DNA from: Trichoplax adhaerens
Lineage: Eukaryota > Placozoa > Uniplacotomia > Trichoplacea > Trichoplacidae
Direction: 5' to 3'
DNA length: 64,000 nt
Assembly: GCF_000150275.1 (NCBI RefSeq)
Contig: NW_002060967.1
Location: 372,001-436,000 of the forward strand
The notes beneath the pieces were generated by a model. The model was not told the DNA's origin and did no database searches. It worked only from the letters and a program-made list of their open reading frames with translations. Positions 30,508 to 41,889 of the stretch are shown in pieces. Each line of letters begins with the position of its first letter. Position 1 is the first letter of the stretch. The position numbers and the translations under genes were made by a program.

Positions 30508-33468
30508 TTATTCGCTCGAAATTTTTGCGTGTTTGGCTTTAGATTCGAGCATAGAGGATTCTGCGTTCGGATCAGATGGTATTTTAACGAGCCAATTTGC
30601 AAGTGCCTTTCCGGATTTTTTATCACTGGAAATATTCTTAATTTTTTTGTTGATAGTTTTTATTGTGTTTGAATAGTCACCCGGCAATTTGCCAAATACC
30701 TCGAGCCTTCGAATCAAATAGTCTTTTGCTTCCTCTAGTTTTCCCTGTTCTTCGTAGGCTTCTGATAAAGATAGTAAGATATTTGCGATATCTATCCTAG
30801 GTTCTGTATCGTAAAATGACTTCATAGTATCTAACGCATCCTTGAGGTAATTTGTAGCTTTTGGAAAATTCTTAGATTTGAGATATAAGTTACCAAGTCG
30901 ATGTTTAGTGCGACCAATTTCTATGTGTCCTGAGCTGTAGATGTTGAATTTGATGCGTAATGACTCTTCGTAATTATCAAGAGCCTTTTTATGATAGGTA
31001 TCAGCTTCGTCTTCTCGTTTACGTTTCCAAGCTTTACCATATTCCCCTTCAATTGCTTTTCGCTTATTCTTCCATAACCTGCTATAAAGCGTACCTAAGT
31101 AGTGGAGTACCATCGCCTTTTTTTCACCATCTTTTCCCTGCTCTAGGACATTTAATGCGGAAAGGAAAAAATTTTCAGCGATGACAAGATTTGATGATTT
31201 TAAGTAATAATTGCCCAATGCACAAAGGTCATCAACGTCTTTAACTGTATGTGAACTAGACAGTGATGCATTTAATTTGGTGGCATATCGCTCAGCTTCA
31301 CTACATTTTTCGTTATATTTGGTGCATGCCTTCAATAAGTACCTATTATTATTCCTAATGAGATTAGGATCTTTTAGGTATAGCTCAGCCTTTTGTAAAT
31401 AAGATTTCGATTCTTTACTGTCGTAGAGGTAGTCTAAATAAAATACTCCAATTTTATAGAGAATCACACCAAGTACTGGTTTAAAGCTGGTAACCAAAGC
31501 TTTACCTGGAGACTTTTCCTTCAAAGCATCTAGTGCTAGCTCTTTAGCACGGATCATGTGAGGCACTAACAGTTTTACAGTTCTTAAAGCCTCTTTATCA
31601 TTTCGAATGTAGGGGGAATTGTCTTCTAAGAGTTTTAAGACATTACACAGCCAAGTATCTTGTGATTCATCCGATGCAAGTCTTTCGCGCACGACGTCTT
31701 GTATGACGCAATGAACAGATATGAACTTCCTACTTGCTTTGACTAAAGAATATTTTTTTAGGGTTGCAACTTCCTTATTGGTGGCTAGAAGGTTGTCAGC
31801 ACCTTGAACTGACGGAACTTTTTTAAGTATCTCTCTTGGTATGTTGTTAGGGTTGAAATAGGAACAATAGTGCAATAAATCGCAAGCTGAAGATAGGCTC
31901 GCTTTAACTTTCTGAATACTTAGCTCAAATGTGACATAGACAGATTCATGTTCATCTCTCTTTTCGTAAAGGGTACGATCTTTTAGCATGGATTGCCTAG
32001 TAGATTCATATAATTGGCAGTAATGAGCGACGGAAATACTTGAGGCGCAGATATAAACACCAGCTTGAGCAATAGCTAAGGGTAGTCTGTCCAGTGTTTC
32101 GATGAGGATATCAATTTGTTCGTTTTGGGATTGGTCTGAAAGTTCAATCCCTGCTTCACGTTTCAGTAAGCAAACAGCATCGTCTTTATTCATGAGATCG
32201 ATTGAGATTCCATTAGACCAATCTTTTGAGTTTAGGGAAGTTACGAGTACATGAACAACATCACGAGGAAGAAAGAGCTTGAGAGTTGTATAGCTCTCAG
32301 CATCATCAAAGATAAGTAAACTGTTTGGATTGTTCACAAACCAACCTTTGATTTTTTCAATTTTTTGATCTATGGAAACTGAAGATTGCAATAAGATGTC
32401 ATGTTCTATTGCAAACTCTAGAAATTGTTCGCGTAGAGATTCTTGGCTACGAGCATTAAACCAGGCGATGCATGAGTAATTTGATGATAAATCTGCTATC
32501 GTTTTCAAAGCTAGATAGGTTTTACCCACTCCTCCTAGACCATAAAGTGGGACAATGACCCCTTGGCCCTTTTTCCCTTCAAATCTTTCGGAGATTGTTT
32601 GTAGATAGAGTTTATTCCCCACAAAGTTTTGCGCATCAAAATGTGGTATTCGCCATTCCGAATCAGCCATTGGGGAATTACGGCGAAAAAGCAGTAGCAA
32701 ATCTTGTGGTAATGTTTCTCGGGTAATAACACCTGAATTCACATTGAACCGGGCAGTTTCTCGGTAAATTCGATCCCAAATCCTTTTAGCATGCTCCTCT
32801 GAGGAATTTATTAAGTTGGGCAGGAGCTGGTTTAACACGCTGGCAGTATCTTTACCCAATGAGTAATCAAAGTCAAAGGATAAGAGATTGAGGACTTTTA
32901 GGAATTTCCACAGGCGTTGGTCGGAGACTTTTGTTGATGTCAATTTATCTAGAATCGATCGGATATTTTCAAGTCTTTTCTTCTTCTCAGTAGCATTGTG
33001 TTGAAAACGATCGATGAAATCTTCTTCATTTTCAGAACATCGAGCCCATTCAAAAATAGGCTTTAAGTGATCCACCAGAACTTGTGGTAGGGTACCGGTG
33101 ATAAAGACAATTTTGTCTTTCTCAGGATTGAAATTTGTAGAGCAAAAATCGGTCCAGGCTTGCTCAAGGGCATCTTTCGTTTGCTCGTCAGACTGGGTGA
33201 AGGTTAATTTATGCTTTACTTGAGCTAAGAGTTTAACGATTTGTTGATTGCTATCAGAGAAATAGACAACCAGATCGTCTGTTCGAATGCCATGTCTTCT
33301 TGCTTGCAATTCGATCTTACAACAATCAGCTCTTTCCATGATCGGAAATACCCCCTTCATGAGGAAAATAGCTAGAAAATAAGCTTGAACGTTTTGCTCG
33401 AATTGGTATCCGCCGCCACCAGTTGAAAAAGGATTGGAGACTTTTTTACTATCTGAAGCAGGTAGCAT
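30508..33468 (-). CDS. intronless PD-(D/E)XK nuclease-like / NB-ARC (STAND) / TPR protein
   Basis: A single uninterrupted 986-codon frame. Residues 13-155 form a domain like the DUF4297/Cap4 type of PD-(D/E)XK nuclease: a Gly-rich start (GGGGYQFE, Glu24), acidic pair Asp64-Asp65 (IRTDDLVVYF), then Gln83-x-Lys85 (LLAQVKHK) at the catalytic Q/E-x-K position. A helical linker follows. The NTPase spans about 280-600: P-loop GLGGVGKT (310-317), Walker B LLIFDD (384-389), LVTS (408-411, usual sensor Arg not obvious), LPLA (462-465), and a winged-helix end with VHCVIQDVVR (585-594). From about 690 to 930 there are TPR-like helical pairs (LGNYYLKSSNLVIAENFF, LGNLYLKSKNFPKATNYL, LSEAYEEQGKLEEAKDYL). 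STAND proteins are ATP-switch sensors that oligomerise when the repeat domain binds a ligand, here presumably activating the nuclease-like domain. Function and DNA cleavage are inferred. Lack of introns contrasts with all the other genes. Confidence 0.9.
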   Translation of the reverse strand: MLPASDSKKVSNPFSTGGGGYQFEQNVQAYFLAIFLMKGVFPIMERADCCKIELQARRHGIRTDDLVVYFSDSNQQIVKLLAQVKHKLTFTQSDEQTKDALEQAWTDFCSTNFNPEKDKIVFITGTLPQVLVDHLKPIFEWARCSENEEDFIDRFQHNATEKKKRLENIRSILDKLTSTKVSDQRLWKFLKVLNLLSFDFDYSLGKDTASVLNQLLPNLINSSEEHAKRIWDRIYRETARFNVNSGVITRETLPQDLLLLFRRNSPMADSEWRIPHFDAQNFVGNKLYLQTISERFEGKKGQGVIVPLYGLGGVGKTYLALKTIADLSSNYSCIAWFNARSQESLREQFLEFAIEHDILLQSSVSIDQKIEKIKGWFVNNPNSLLIFDDAESYTTLKLFLPRDVVHVLVTSLNSKDWSNGISIDLMNKDDAVCLLKREAGIELSDQSQNEQIDILIETLDRLPLAIAQAGVYICASSISVAHYCQLYESTRQSMLKDRTLYEKRDEHESVYVTFELSIQKVKASLSSACDLLHYCSYFNPNNIPREILKKVPSVQGADNLLATNKEVATLKKYSLVKASRKFISVHCVIQDVVRERLASDESQDTWLCNVLKLLEDNSPYIRNDKEALRTVKLLVPHMIRAKELALDALKEKSPGKALVTSFKPVLGVILYKIGVFYLDYLYDSKESKSYLQKAELYLKDPNLIRNNNRYLLKACTKYNEKCSEAERYATKLNASLSSSHTVKDVDDLCALGNYYLKSSNLVIAENFFLSALNVLEQGKDGEKKAMVLHYLGTLYSRLWKNKRKAIEGEYGKAWKRKREDEADTYHKKALDNYEESLRIKFNIYSSGHIEIGRTKHRLGNLYLKSKNFPKATNYLKDALDTMKSFYDTEPRIDIANILLSLSEAYEEQGKLEEAKDYLIRRLEVFGKLPGDYSNTIKTINKKIKNISSDKKSGKALANWLVKIPSDPNAESSMLESKAKHAKISSE

Positions 33469-36250
33469 TGTTTTTTGATGTGGTCTTTTGTACCGTAGTG
33501 GATGGAGATGGTTTGTTGAAAAACTGAGATATTTGTAGTTGTTGATGATTTTGGGAAGCTCGTTTACTTGGACTTCAAGATGGTTTCATTTTTATTCCGA
33601 TCAATCAATGAAAAGAGCCATGCCAGTTCTAACACAAGTATACAGACAGTATCGATGTCTGTACAGTATATCTCAAAATCATCTAGAATGTTCCATGATA
33701 TGATGATTCTAATTATTATTCAGTTGTTCATTCAGCCATCAAAAATGATCGTTGGATGACATCATCGTCATCATCCATCTTGCTATATACTGTACGGCAT
33801 GTTGATGTTCTTTTCAGACGTCGAAAAAGGGAAAAAACATTCCTGAAACTAAGGTAGAATTACTGTACTTTATAGGATTATGTAAGAACAGTCGAAGAAC
33901 ATACTCATCTTTACTATATACTTTGCCATGCAAAAGTTGCAAAACGAAAATAAACACACATGGCCATTCAACCTGAGTGTTCAACTCAGGTTGAATAATT
34001 TCGAATTTCCCACATCCAACTACAGTATGCCGCTGAAAGGGCTCTACAGTACGTACTGTAGAGTACAGTACAATATACTGCATGGTACTGTACGGTCTAT
34101 TGTACTATAACGAACCAATTAGATCAGGCCAGATACACCACATGACAGCCGATGGAACTTTCATGTTATTTTCAGTCATCATTGCGGAAGTGATGGTACA
34201 CTCCTTGTCCAAGCAAGTGCAATATGCCAAGTTGGAACCAAATGCACTAAAAGATTTAAAATCTTGATTGATTTTGCTAAGGATTGGCAGATATGTTTGG
34301 ACAAAAGCATTGAAGATATACAGCCGTTTTAGCGGCATTTCTGGATACTGTACAGTATATCATACTGTGGAGAAATGACTGGATCTACAGTACAGTACTA
34401 CAGTGCATTGCACTGTACCGTGTACAGTACAATGCACTGTCATGGCTGCTCAAAATTTCCCGCCAATATCCCAAAACAACTTGAACATGCCAAAACAAAG
34501 AGCGATATTGTGCTACCACCACTGAGGAGTGCCAACGACTGATGTCAGTATGAAGACTATCGGATGGACGATACAGTACCCTATCGACGACGTCTCTTCA
34601 TACTAAACACGCTGACAAACTGGAATTGAGGTGCGTGGCCAGAGGTCAGTGTCGTCACGTCAGGCAAAACCAGCTTCACTCGACTACTACGGTCAACCGC
34701 TGCATTATCGTCACCCTACGAACGCGTCGAGCGAGTCCGATCGCCAAGGCAACTTTCTCCATTTCCTTCAATTTCTCCAAGCAATCTCTTCCAAAAGAAA
34801 TCTTCCTCTCATTTTGGATCTTTTTCATAGTTGAAAACCAATCCTTTTTAGCCTTACCATATCAAAGACAGAGGAAGAAAACATGTGGAATAATAACTGT
34901 AAGGAGAATTAGGCTTGAAGTCAAGCAAATGTAGAGTAAAGCTAGCCGACAGCATGATCAACGTATCTTGATGTGGCCACAGGCAGTGTGTTGATCATTC
35001 GGGCAATGGATCCAAGATGGGAATCAGAATGGTCATGATACCCCAAATCATCATTTGCAGTATATTCAACGTTGACTGATGCAATTGCGGATGGCCCGAA
35101 TGAGATAGACACTGCCTGCGTACGCACATCATGGAGGAGAGGCATTTGTATTGAATTTTAACAACGTTCCTCTATTTCTTCTTTTTCTATTTTAGATAGT
35201 AATAATAACTTCAATAACTATCAGGTAAGTCAATGTCTATCAAGGAACGTATAGGTGGATAATATCTTTTGCCATCCATGATGATCATGTCATTGTAGAG
35301 CTTGTGATATCGAGAGGATATTTTCTATCTCGGTGATGATTACATCAGCCTCAATTTAAGTGCAATTACCGCACAGTCCACACTTGAAGTTCTTCATTTC
35401 GTCATAGCACCTCTATCATGGTAATAGCATTGCACACAGGAGCGACAACAACTTCTCCATACCATTTGCTATGAACTCATTGTGCTCACTACGAGTAGAT
35501 CCACATGTTACGCTAATATTTTGATCTATTGAAATAACTTGATGTTATACGCTAATTGAATTCAGGATGATTTACTGCATTTTGGAGATACTTGGGTGCC
35601 AGACATGGCGAAAAGCGATTACTGTAACCGCTTTTGTCAAGTCCTGGTTATTGTATAGGCCGTACCTGAGGGGATGGATGCACTCCATAAATTGAGATTG
35701 TAACTAGTAATACACATTGATCGAACAATCATAGAATTGAAAGATTGATCAGTATTCGTGACTCTATTACTATCTTGTGCTGTAGTCCATCATACTACGC
35801 AGAATACTGCTGATAGAGCCAAGTAAAATAAGTGTATGCGCGTCTACCAATATGCTGATACACACTCGTAGACAGTACAGTAGCGTTGTACCTGCTAGAA
35901 TGAAGGAATGACAGTATACAGTATGTGTATAAGGAACAAAATCATGCATATTGCATAGTAGCTGCTGTTTAAAATCTTTGCGACAACAACGCAATGAAGC
36001 AATACTGTAGTCACTTAGAAATGGTAATGATTCTAATCATGTGCACTGTATGATATCCTTATGTTGCCACAGTGTGTGATTAGTTAGCAAAGGCGATCGA
36101 ATGGTAGATGGAATGAGCTGTAATTGAAACGATCTGCACGGATCAAAATCCATCATCGTTTGAAAATCTCAGTAATTGCTGTATAATCGCAGCTAAATTG
36201 CTTACTATTTAATTTCCATATGAAATGACCGTATACTGCCTTTACAGTCC
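33469..36250. other. intergenic; upstream of both the STAND gene and RPA2
   Basis: The STAND gene (-) and RPA2 (+) are divergent, so both promoters lie here. It holds a perfect hairpin (33966-33996), dense TACTGTA palindromes (34030-34095, 34384-34440) and an unsupported 67-codon minus-strand frame (34942-35145). No clear gene or promoter motif is seen. Confidence 0.45.
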
Positions 36251-38384
36251 ATGGATGTAGGTGGCGGAAGTAATTTCGGTGGTGGAATTAGTGGTGGTGG
36301 CGGCGGTTTCATTCAGGATCAACCTAGGGGTACTTCTGGTTCCGGTACTCCAATTTCTGGATCACAAGATAAAAAGGTATTGTTTTGATGTACTAGAGTG
36401 TGTAGACATAAATTCAAATTATGCCTGGTGTTCATTCTTGATGATACCATGGTTATCACAAGATATCATAAAAATCACTACTGACAATAGTAACATTTTA
36501 TATTGCACATTTTTTTCTTGATTTGGATATTTCAACTTATCTGTCCATGGTACACTGTTAGAATACGAACAAGAACTCATTCGTTGATACCTGTTACCGT
36601 TGCCCAATTGTTAAAAGCTACAGAAGATCAAGGTGACACTTATCAAATTTCTGGACGAGAAGTTTATCAGGTAGATTGATAACTTTATCAATTCTATGTA
36701 GAACAAAATTCCAGGCGTGAGATTGATCACTACTATTAAAGCAATTGCATAAAATCCAACGGCATGAGCAATCTATGCCTGGATGTTCATAAGAACTAAA
36801 AAAGTCATCAAGTGTGCTAGCTAGTTCGAAAGAATAGAAATTTTTTTTGTATAGTATTTGTGTATAGGATTCCATAATAGGTATAGCATTATTTACTACC
36901 TATATGCTAATCAATATATAGCTTCAAATATAAAAATCCTGAATTGTTCAACATGATTAGATTACCTTTGTTGGCGTGATAAGATCTGTTACAGAATCGG
37001 CAGCTTATACTCAATATGCAGTTGACGATATGACCAAATCACCAATATCTGTACGTCGATGGGTAGACTCTGAGGTAAGCTGCAATATGTACTCTACACT
37101 TGCGGATGTATAGTATACAAGTGGACATTAGTCTAATAGCATATCTAAGTATTTAGATGAGGCAAATTATCGTATCTATAAGTAGCCTAGTTGCCAGCAT
37201 GAATATGCAACTATTCGAACGATATAGTCTGAATGCTCTAACCAGTATAGCTTAGGGAAAAACACATCTTAAAATTCTCGAATTAAATCGGAATCTATCA
37301 AATATAACATAGGCTTTACCGTTTTTTTTTATACATTTTCGTAGGAGACCGCAAACGATCGTAATCGAAAATCTGATTGCAGGTCTGTCCACTTATAGCT
37401 CTAAGTAAACTACCACAGAAAATTTTCATCGGAAGGAGTTATATATTTCAATGAAATCAATGTATACTTATCTTTGCTTTAATTCTGATTGTTACCTACA
37501 GAGAGGATACATATGTTAGAGTAGTTGGTCATTTACGTGCTTTGCAAGGAGTCCGATATGTCATGGCAATAAATATTCAGCCAATCGAAGACTGCAACGA
37601 AATAACGTATCATATCTTAGAAGTTATACATTCACATTTGTTGCAAACTAAGGGCCCCGCTATAGTACGAATCTTTATCACTACTGCAAATTGATTTAAT
37701 ACATTGAATGTAAATGTTAAGCCTGCCTGTATATAAAAGATTACTATTTATCTTTAATATGTTGAACAACTTATTTGCAGCCTACGACCGAACATAAGAA
37801 CACCAGTAACGTAATACAAACAGATTTCGCTGGAGGGAATGAAATCAAGAGTTTATCCGGGCTACAGCAGCAGGTCAATTGTTTGACTGTAACATATGAT
37901 TTGATTGTAGGAATTATATCTATTGATGTCGTTTCTTATAGCAGCAATTTAGATGTTATGCAAGCGTACTGTATACTTTCAATTATACAATAATTTAAAA
38001 ATTAGTTCAATAACTGTTATTGACATGGTTGTCAAAACAGGTTTACAGCTGTATTAGCGCTTCAAATGCAGACCAAGGTCATTCTATCAGAGAAATTTCT
38101 CAAAGATTGCGCGGCATTTCTGAAAATGAAATCAGGTCAGTACGTGCAAAGTGATACATAACTTGTTAAATTTGTGAATCAGTATCTTAGAATTTAGCAA
38201 TTTTATACCTGTCCAAGGAAAAGGATGTAATCTATAAACAATTTAAAGCGTAAGGTTGCATCATCTCAATGAATAACTCTGGTTTTGATTTTATTTCAGA
38301 AATGCTACTGAATTTTTAAGCAAAGAAGGTCACATTTATTCCACTATTGATGACGATCATTTCAAATCTACGTATTCGTCTTAA
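36251..38384 (+). CDS. RPA2: replication protein A 32 kDa subunit (RPA2)
   Basis: Exons about 36251-36381, 36562-36670, 36961-37074, 37345-37382, 37502-37664, 37781-37873, 38041-38135 and 38300-38384 give about 275 aa (human RPA2 is 270). Seen: a Gly/Ser-rich N-terminus (GGGSNFGGG ... SGSQDKK), the region phosphorylated in other animals; a start of core [14 protein letters not shown]; an OB fold containing [38 protein letters not shown] and [12 protein letters not shown]; and a C-terminal winged helix ([38 protein letters not shown]) that in the family binds repair and replication partners. Role: middle subunit of the nuclear ssDNA-binding RPA trimer. All junctions from exon 2 on are in phase. 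The exon 1 donor is uncertain: the natural AAG/GTATTG donor gives the wrong phase, and I used a weaker GTTTTG five bases later. The start ATG follows an acceptor-like sequence, so a 5' UTR intron is likely. Confidence 0.93.
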
Positions 38385-41300
38385 GTATTTCATAACCCTG
38401 GCAAGACATCAGATGCCGAACAGTACTTGATCTTTGATGATACATCATGATCAACTATTTTGTAATGTATTATTAAACTTGAGTCCTAGAATGTAGTTAA
38501 CCACCATCTCTAACCTATATGTATGTAACATTGTTTACGTCGATAAAGTTATTCATGATTAATAAATTAACAAATAAATTACGTCCTAAATATGCAACGA
38601 GACTCAATTTTCCAAATCTACCACACTCGTATGAACTAACACTGTGTAGGATCCTACGTAGCAATTGATGAATTGACTAAATTTAGTTAGTAAATATGGA
38701 CTTTCATATCGATTCGATAATTATAATTCACTATCATTTTATACTATACGTAATACATAATTAGATAATTTTGCAGACTAATTCACAATAGAAAGAATAT
38801 GAATGATAGCATCATAAACTGCAAAATAATGAATGCTGAATGTATGAAATGACGAAAGCTCATTCATAAGCCGAATACTAAGTGAATGATTTTAATTAGA
38901 TATTTACTGGAAATGACAATAGTGAAATCTAATGTTCACCACCAGTAGTATTTATAAGATCATAAATTATTCTAACAGTGCTGATATTATATGAGCTGAT
39001 ACTGTACACAAAATCATATAACAGTGTGCAATAAGAGACATGCTGTACATCTATCGAAAGCAGCTTTGTTATTAAAGAAGGAATGCATTGCTCTAGCTTA
39101 CTATCTCTTGAGCATGGCTGAGTTACCTTTCATGTGCAGTGCATCTACTATCGCAAGTAATAACTAATATGCAGTATTCGCAAAACGCTTTGGCCTGAGA
39201 TCGCAATTACACGGAGATACTAGATATTTCTAATTCCATATTATTAATATGAAGTATTTTAAATAAATCAATCGAAGCTGTAATCATAACAGGGTTCCTG
39301 TCATTAACGGGCTTATTGCTTTTATAACGATCTTACTAAATATGTCATAAGTACATCACTGTTTGCACGACTCTCGAATTGAAACTAGATATCAAGATGC
39401 AAGAATTTGCTGGTTCTATTATTTAATTACAACTATCCATTTTATCGCCATCAAGAATTAGTCGAACCAATACAAATTTGTACAGTATATGCTGTGTATG
39501 TAGTCATTGACAAGTATGGGACTGATTCGCGTAAATAAGCGGTCAAAAATTAAGGGACAAAATTACAAAAGAATATCTGCCTACTGTTTCATAGGTAGAC
39601 GAAGTAGACCTCCAATGTTAAAATATAATGGTTATAATATCTTGTACTATCTAGTAGATCCTTTCATGATTGAAGGCAATGCAACAATAGTATGTTGATC
39701 AATGTCTACTTAGACGGGTTACGTTAGTAGTAGATACTTTTTAAAACGTTAGCCATTGTAAAAGAAAAAAAAACTTAATATTAGTAGGAACACAGTTGCG
39801 AATGGGGTTGAAAAGCTTGAGAATATTTCCATACATCAGCGTAATTTGCATTTTAATTTCTGATATTATACACTATCCATAAGAGTATCTGCGCGTTTAT
39901 TGTCTATATCTGCTTACTCTTATAGATCAATTGCCAATCAGTGTATTGTTCGCAGTTCAAAAGGATTGGAATAATTGTTTGATTAATTATTTATACTGAA
40001 AATTTATTATATTGGCAAAGTATGATTGATAGGCTAGCTATCGCCAACAGCTGGAAAGCCTACAAGATAGAGTACACTAAGCTAGATGATTTTACTATAG
40101 TTGCTTTAGCATTCAATACGGCAGGTGAAAGAAATACTTGAACAAGATAGCAGCTAAACAAAATTGAAGAGCGAAAATATTCCGTTCAGTAAAATATTGA
40201 ATACCTCACCTTTACGTATTTAATTTTATTGCTGATTATCAGTAAGTTGGCTAACAAGGTTAGTAAATCCGTTGCTAAATAATTTTCCTATACTCATTAG
40301 ACGTGCATATCTTAATGATCATGACATGAACTGTTCGAGACTACCCAGTACTGTCGCAAAAGAGAACTTTGCAATACTTTCGATATCCGAAGAAGCTTCC
40401 GCAATGACGATCAAAATCAATCCGCTTTAAGTAGAGTAATAAAGCGATACATTATTAAAGAATTTCTTCTAGCATGTCTAAATCGATTACTTGACTGACA
40501 AATTGCTATTCTTGATGCGATAAAGTGTAATATCTAGCAATTTCTTCAATTTTTTTTCATAACAGTAGATATGCTGCTACAGCTAAATGGAATTGAGATT
40601 ATAAATTTTTCGCTTACATATTAATTCAGTATCATGCATTTGGGTAGTTACGGTAATAAATTTAAAGCAATGATATTTTATTGGCTGATATCTTAATGAA
40701 ATTTGACGTTAAAGCTCTATTGCAGAGAAAAGTTTATTCATACTGTAAAAATGGGCCACAAATAACAGAATTATGAAATATGATTTACATTTCGCAATTA
40801 CCGGACTTATAAATTCATTCTCAATGGGAAGTCTTTGAATAAGTACCAACATCATATTAAGTATTAATTTGAGGATAACTTTTTCAAAATGATTGGACAC
40901 TATGTGATGCTATTATAAGGGTAGAAATAAGTTTTAAAAGCTTGTTATGGATTAAAAAAAATCCAATTCGATCATAAGGGTCACATTTTGCCTAAGTAAA
41001 TGAATTTCGTTTTGGTAGAAATGATTCTTTTATTGGAGAATCTCAATCCATGTTGTAGTAGATGTTGAAGTCTAACATTTTAAAATTACCCGTGTACCAT
41101 TCATCAAAGGTAGTTTAAAAAATACAGGGAACAATATTGTTATTGACTAGCTTTAATACACCATCCTATTTCATCTATTTTTTTTTTCTGCTGCTGAGGA
41201 AAGTTCTCAGTTATAAATTTCCCTTACAACTTTGTCAGTATACTGGAGATGGTACTGAAAGATTTTAAATAGAATGTAAAAATTTTATCTCGGCTTTATA

Positions 41301-41880
41301 CTTCAACACGTCATCAGGAAATAATTTTTTCGATTCTTTGTCATCGCATTCATGTACTGTATAGTGTATATGCATGACAAAAATTGCGCTACCAATTTTA
41401 TCATTTCAATACTCGTCTAGCTAGTCTAATGTAAACTATAAATCTATTTTGAATTAGTTTCATTATGCTACAGTTTACTAAATTGCAGATTGAAGACAGA
41501 AGCAGATCGATTTATAGGCATGATAAAAAATAAAATAGTACGAGCAATTTTATCATTGCATTACTGATCTATCTGAGGACATGGTATTAGCTACTTGAAT
41601 TATAATGATCACTGCATCATGGGCTACCACTAGTCTACTACCCATTTTACCATTTATTTAAATAAACTATTCAACAACTGACACGATTTCCATGTTCGAT
41701 ATAGAACTTGACATAGTATACTACCATGATGAAACGAATTCAAAATAGCTTGATAGTTTTGCATGGGACTAGATTAGCCTATCTTATAAGAATCAATGAC
41801 GATATTGAAAACGTACTGCTCAACACTGGAGATCAAAATATTAAAGACTAGCTTTTCATCCATGATACACGAATAAAAAA
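38385..41880. other. long non-coding region
   Basis: Only ORFs of 63 codons or fewer occur, with no domain match and no splice chain. I looked here for the missing N-terminal SMP-domain exons of the downstream C2 gene and found none. Confidence 0.5.
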
Positions 41881-41889
41881 ACTGATGAA

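Noticed and set aside
30960-32732. Short ORFs inside the STAND gene (antisense at 30960-31402; another frame at 32535-32732)
   Set aside because: Shadows of the 986-codon gene.
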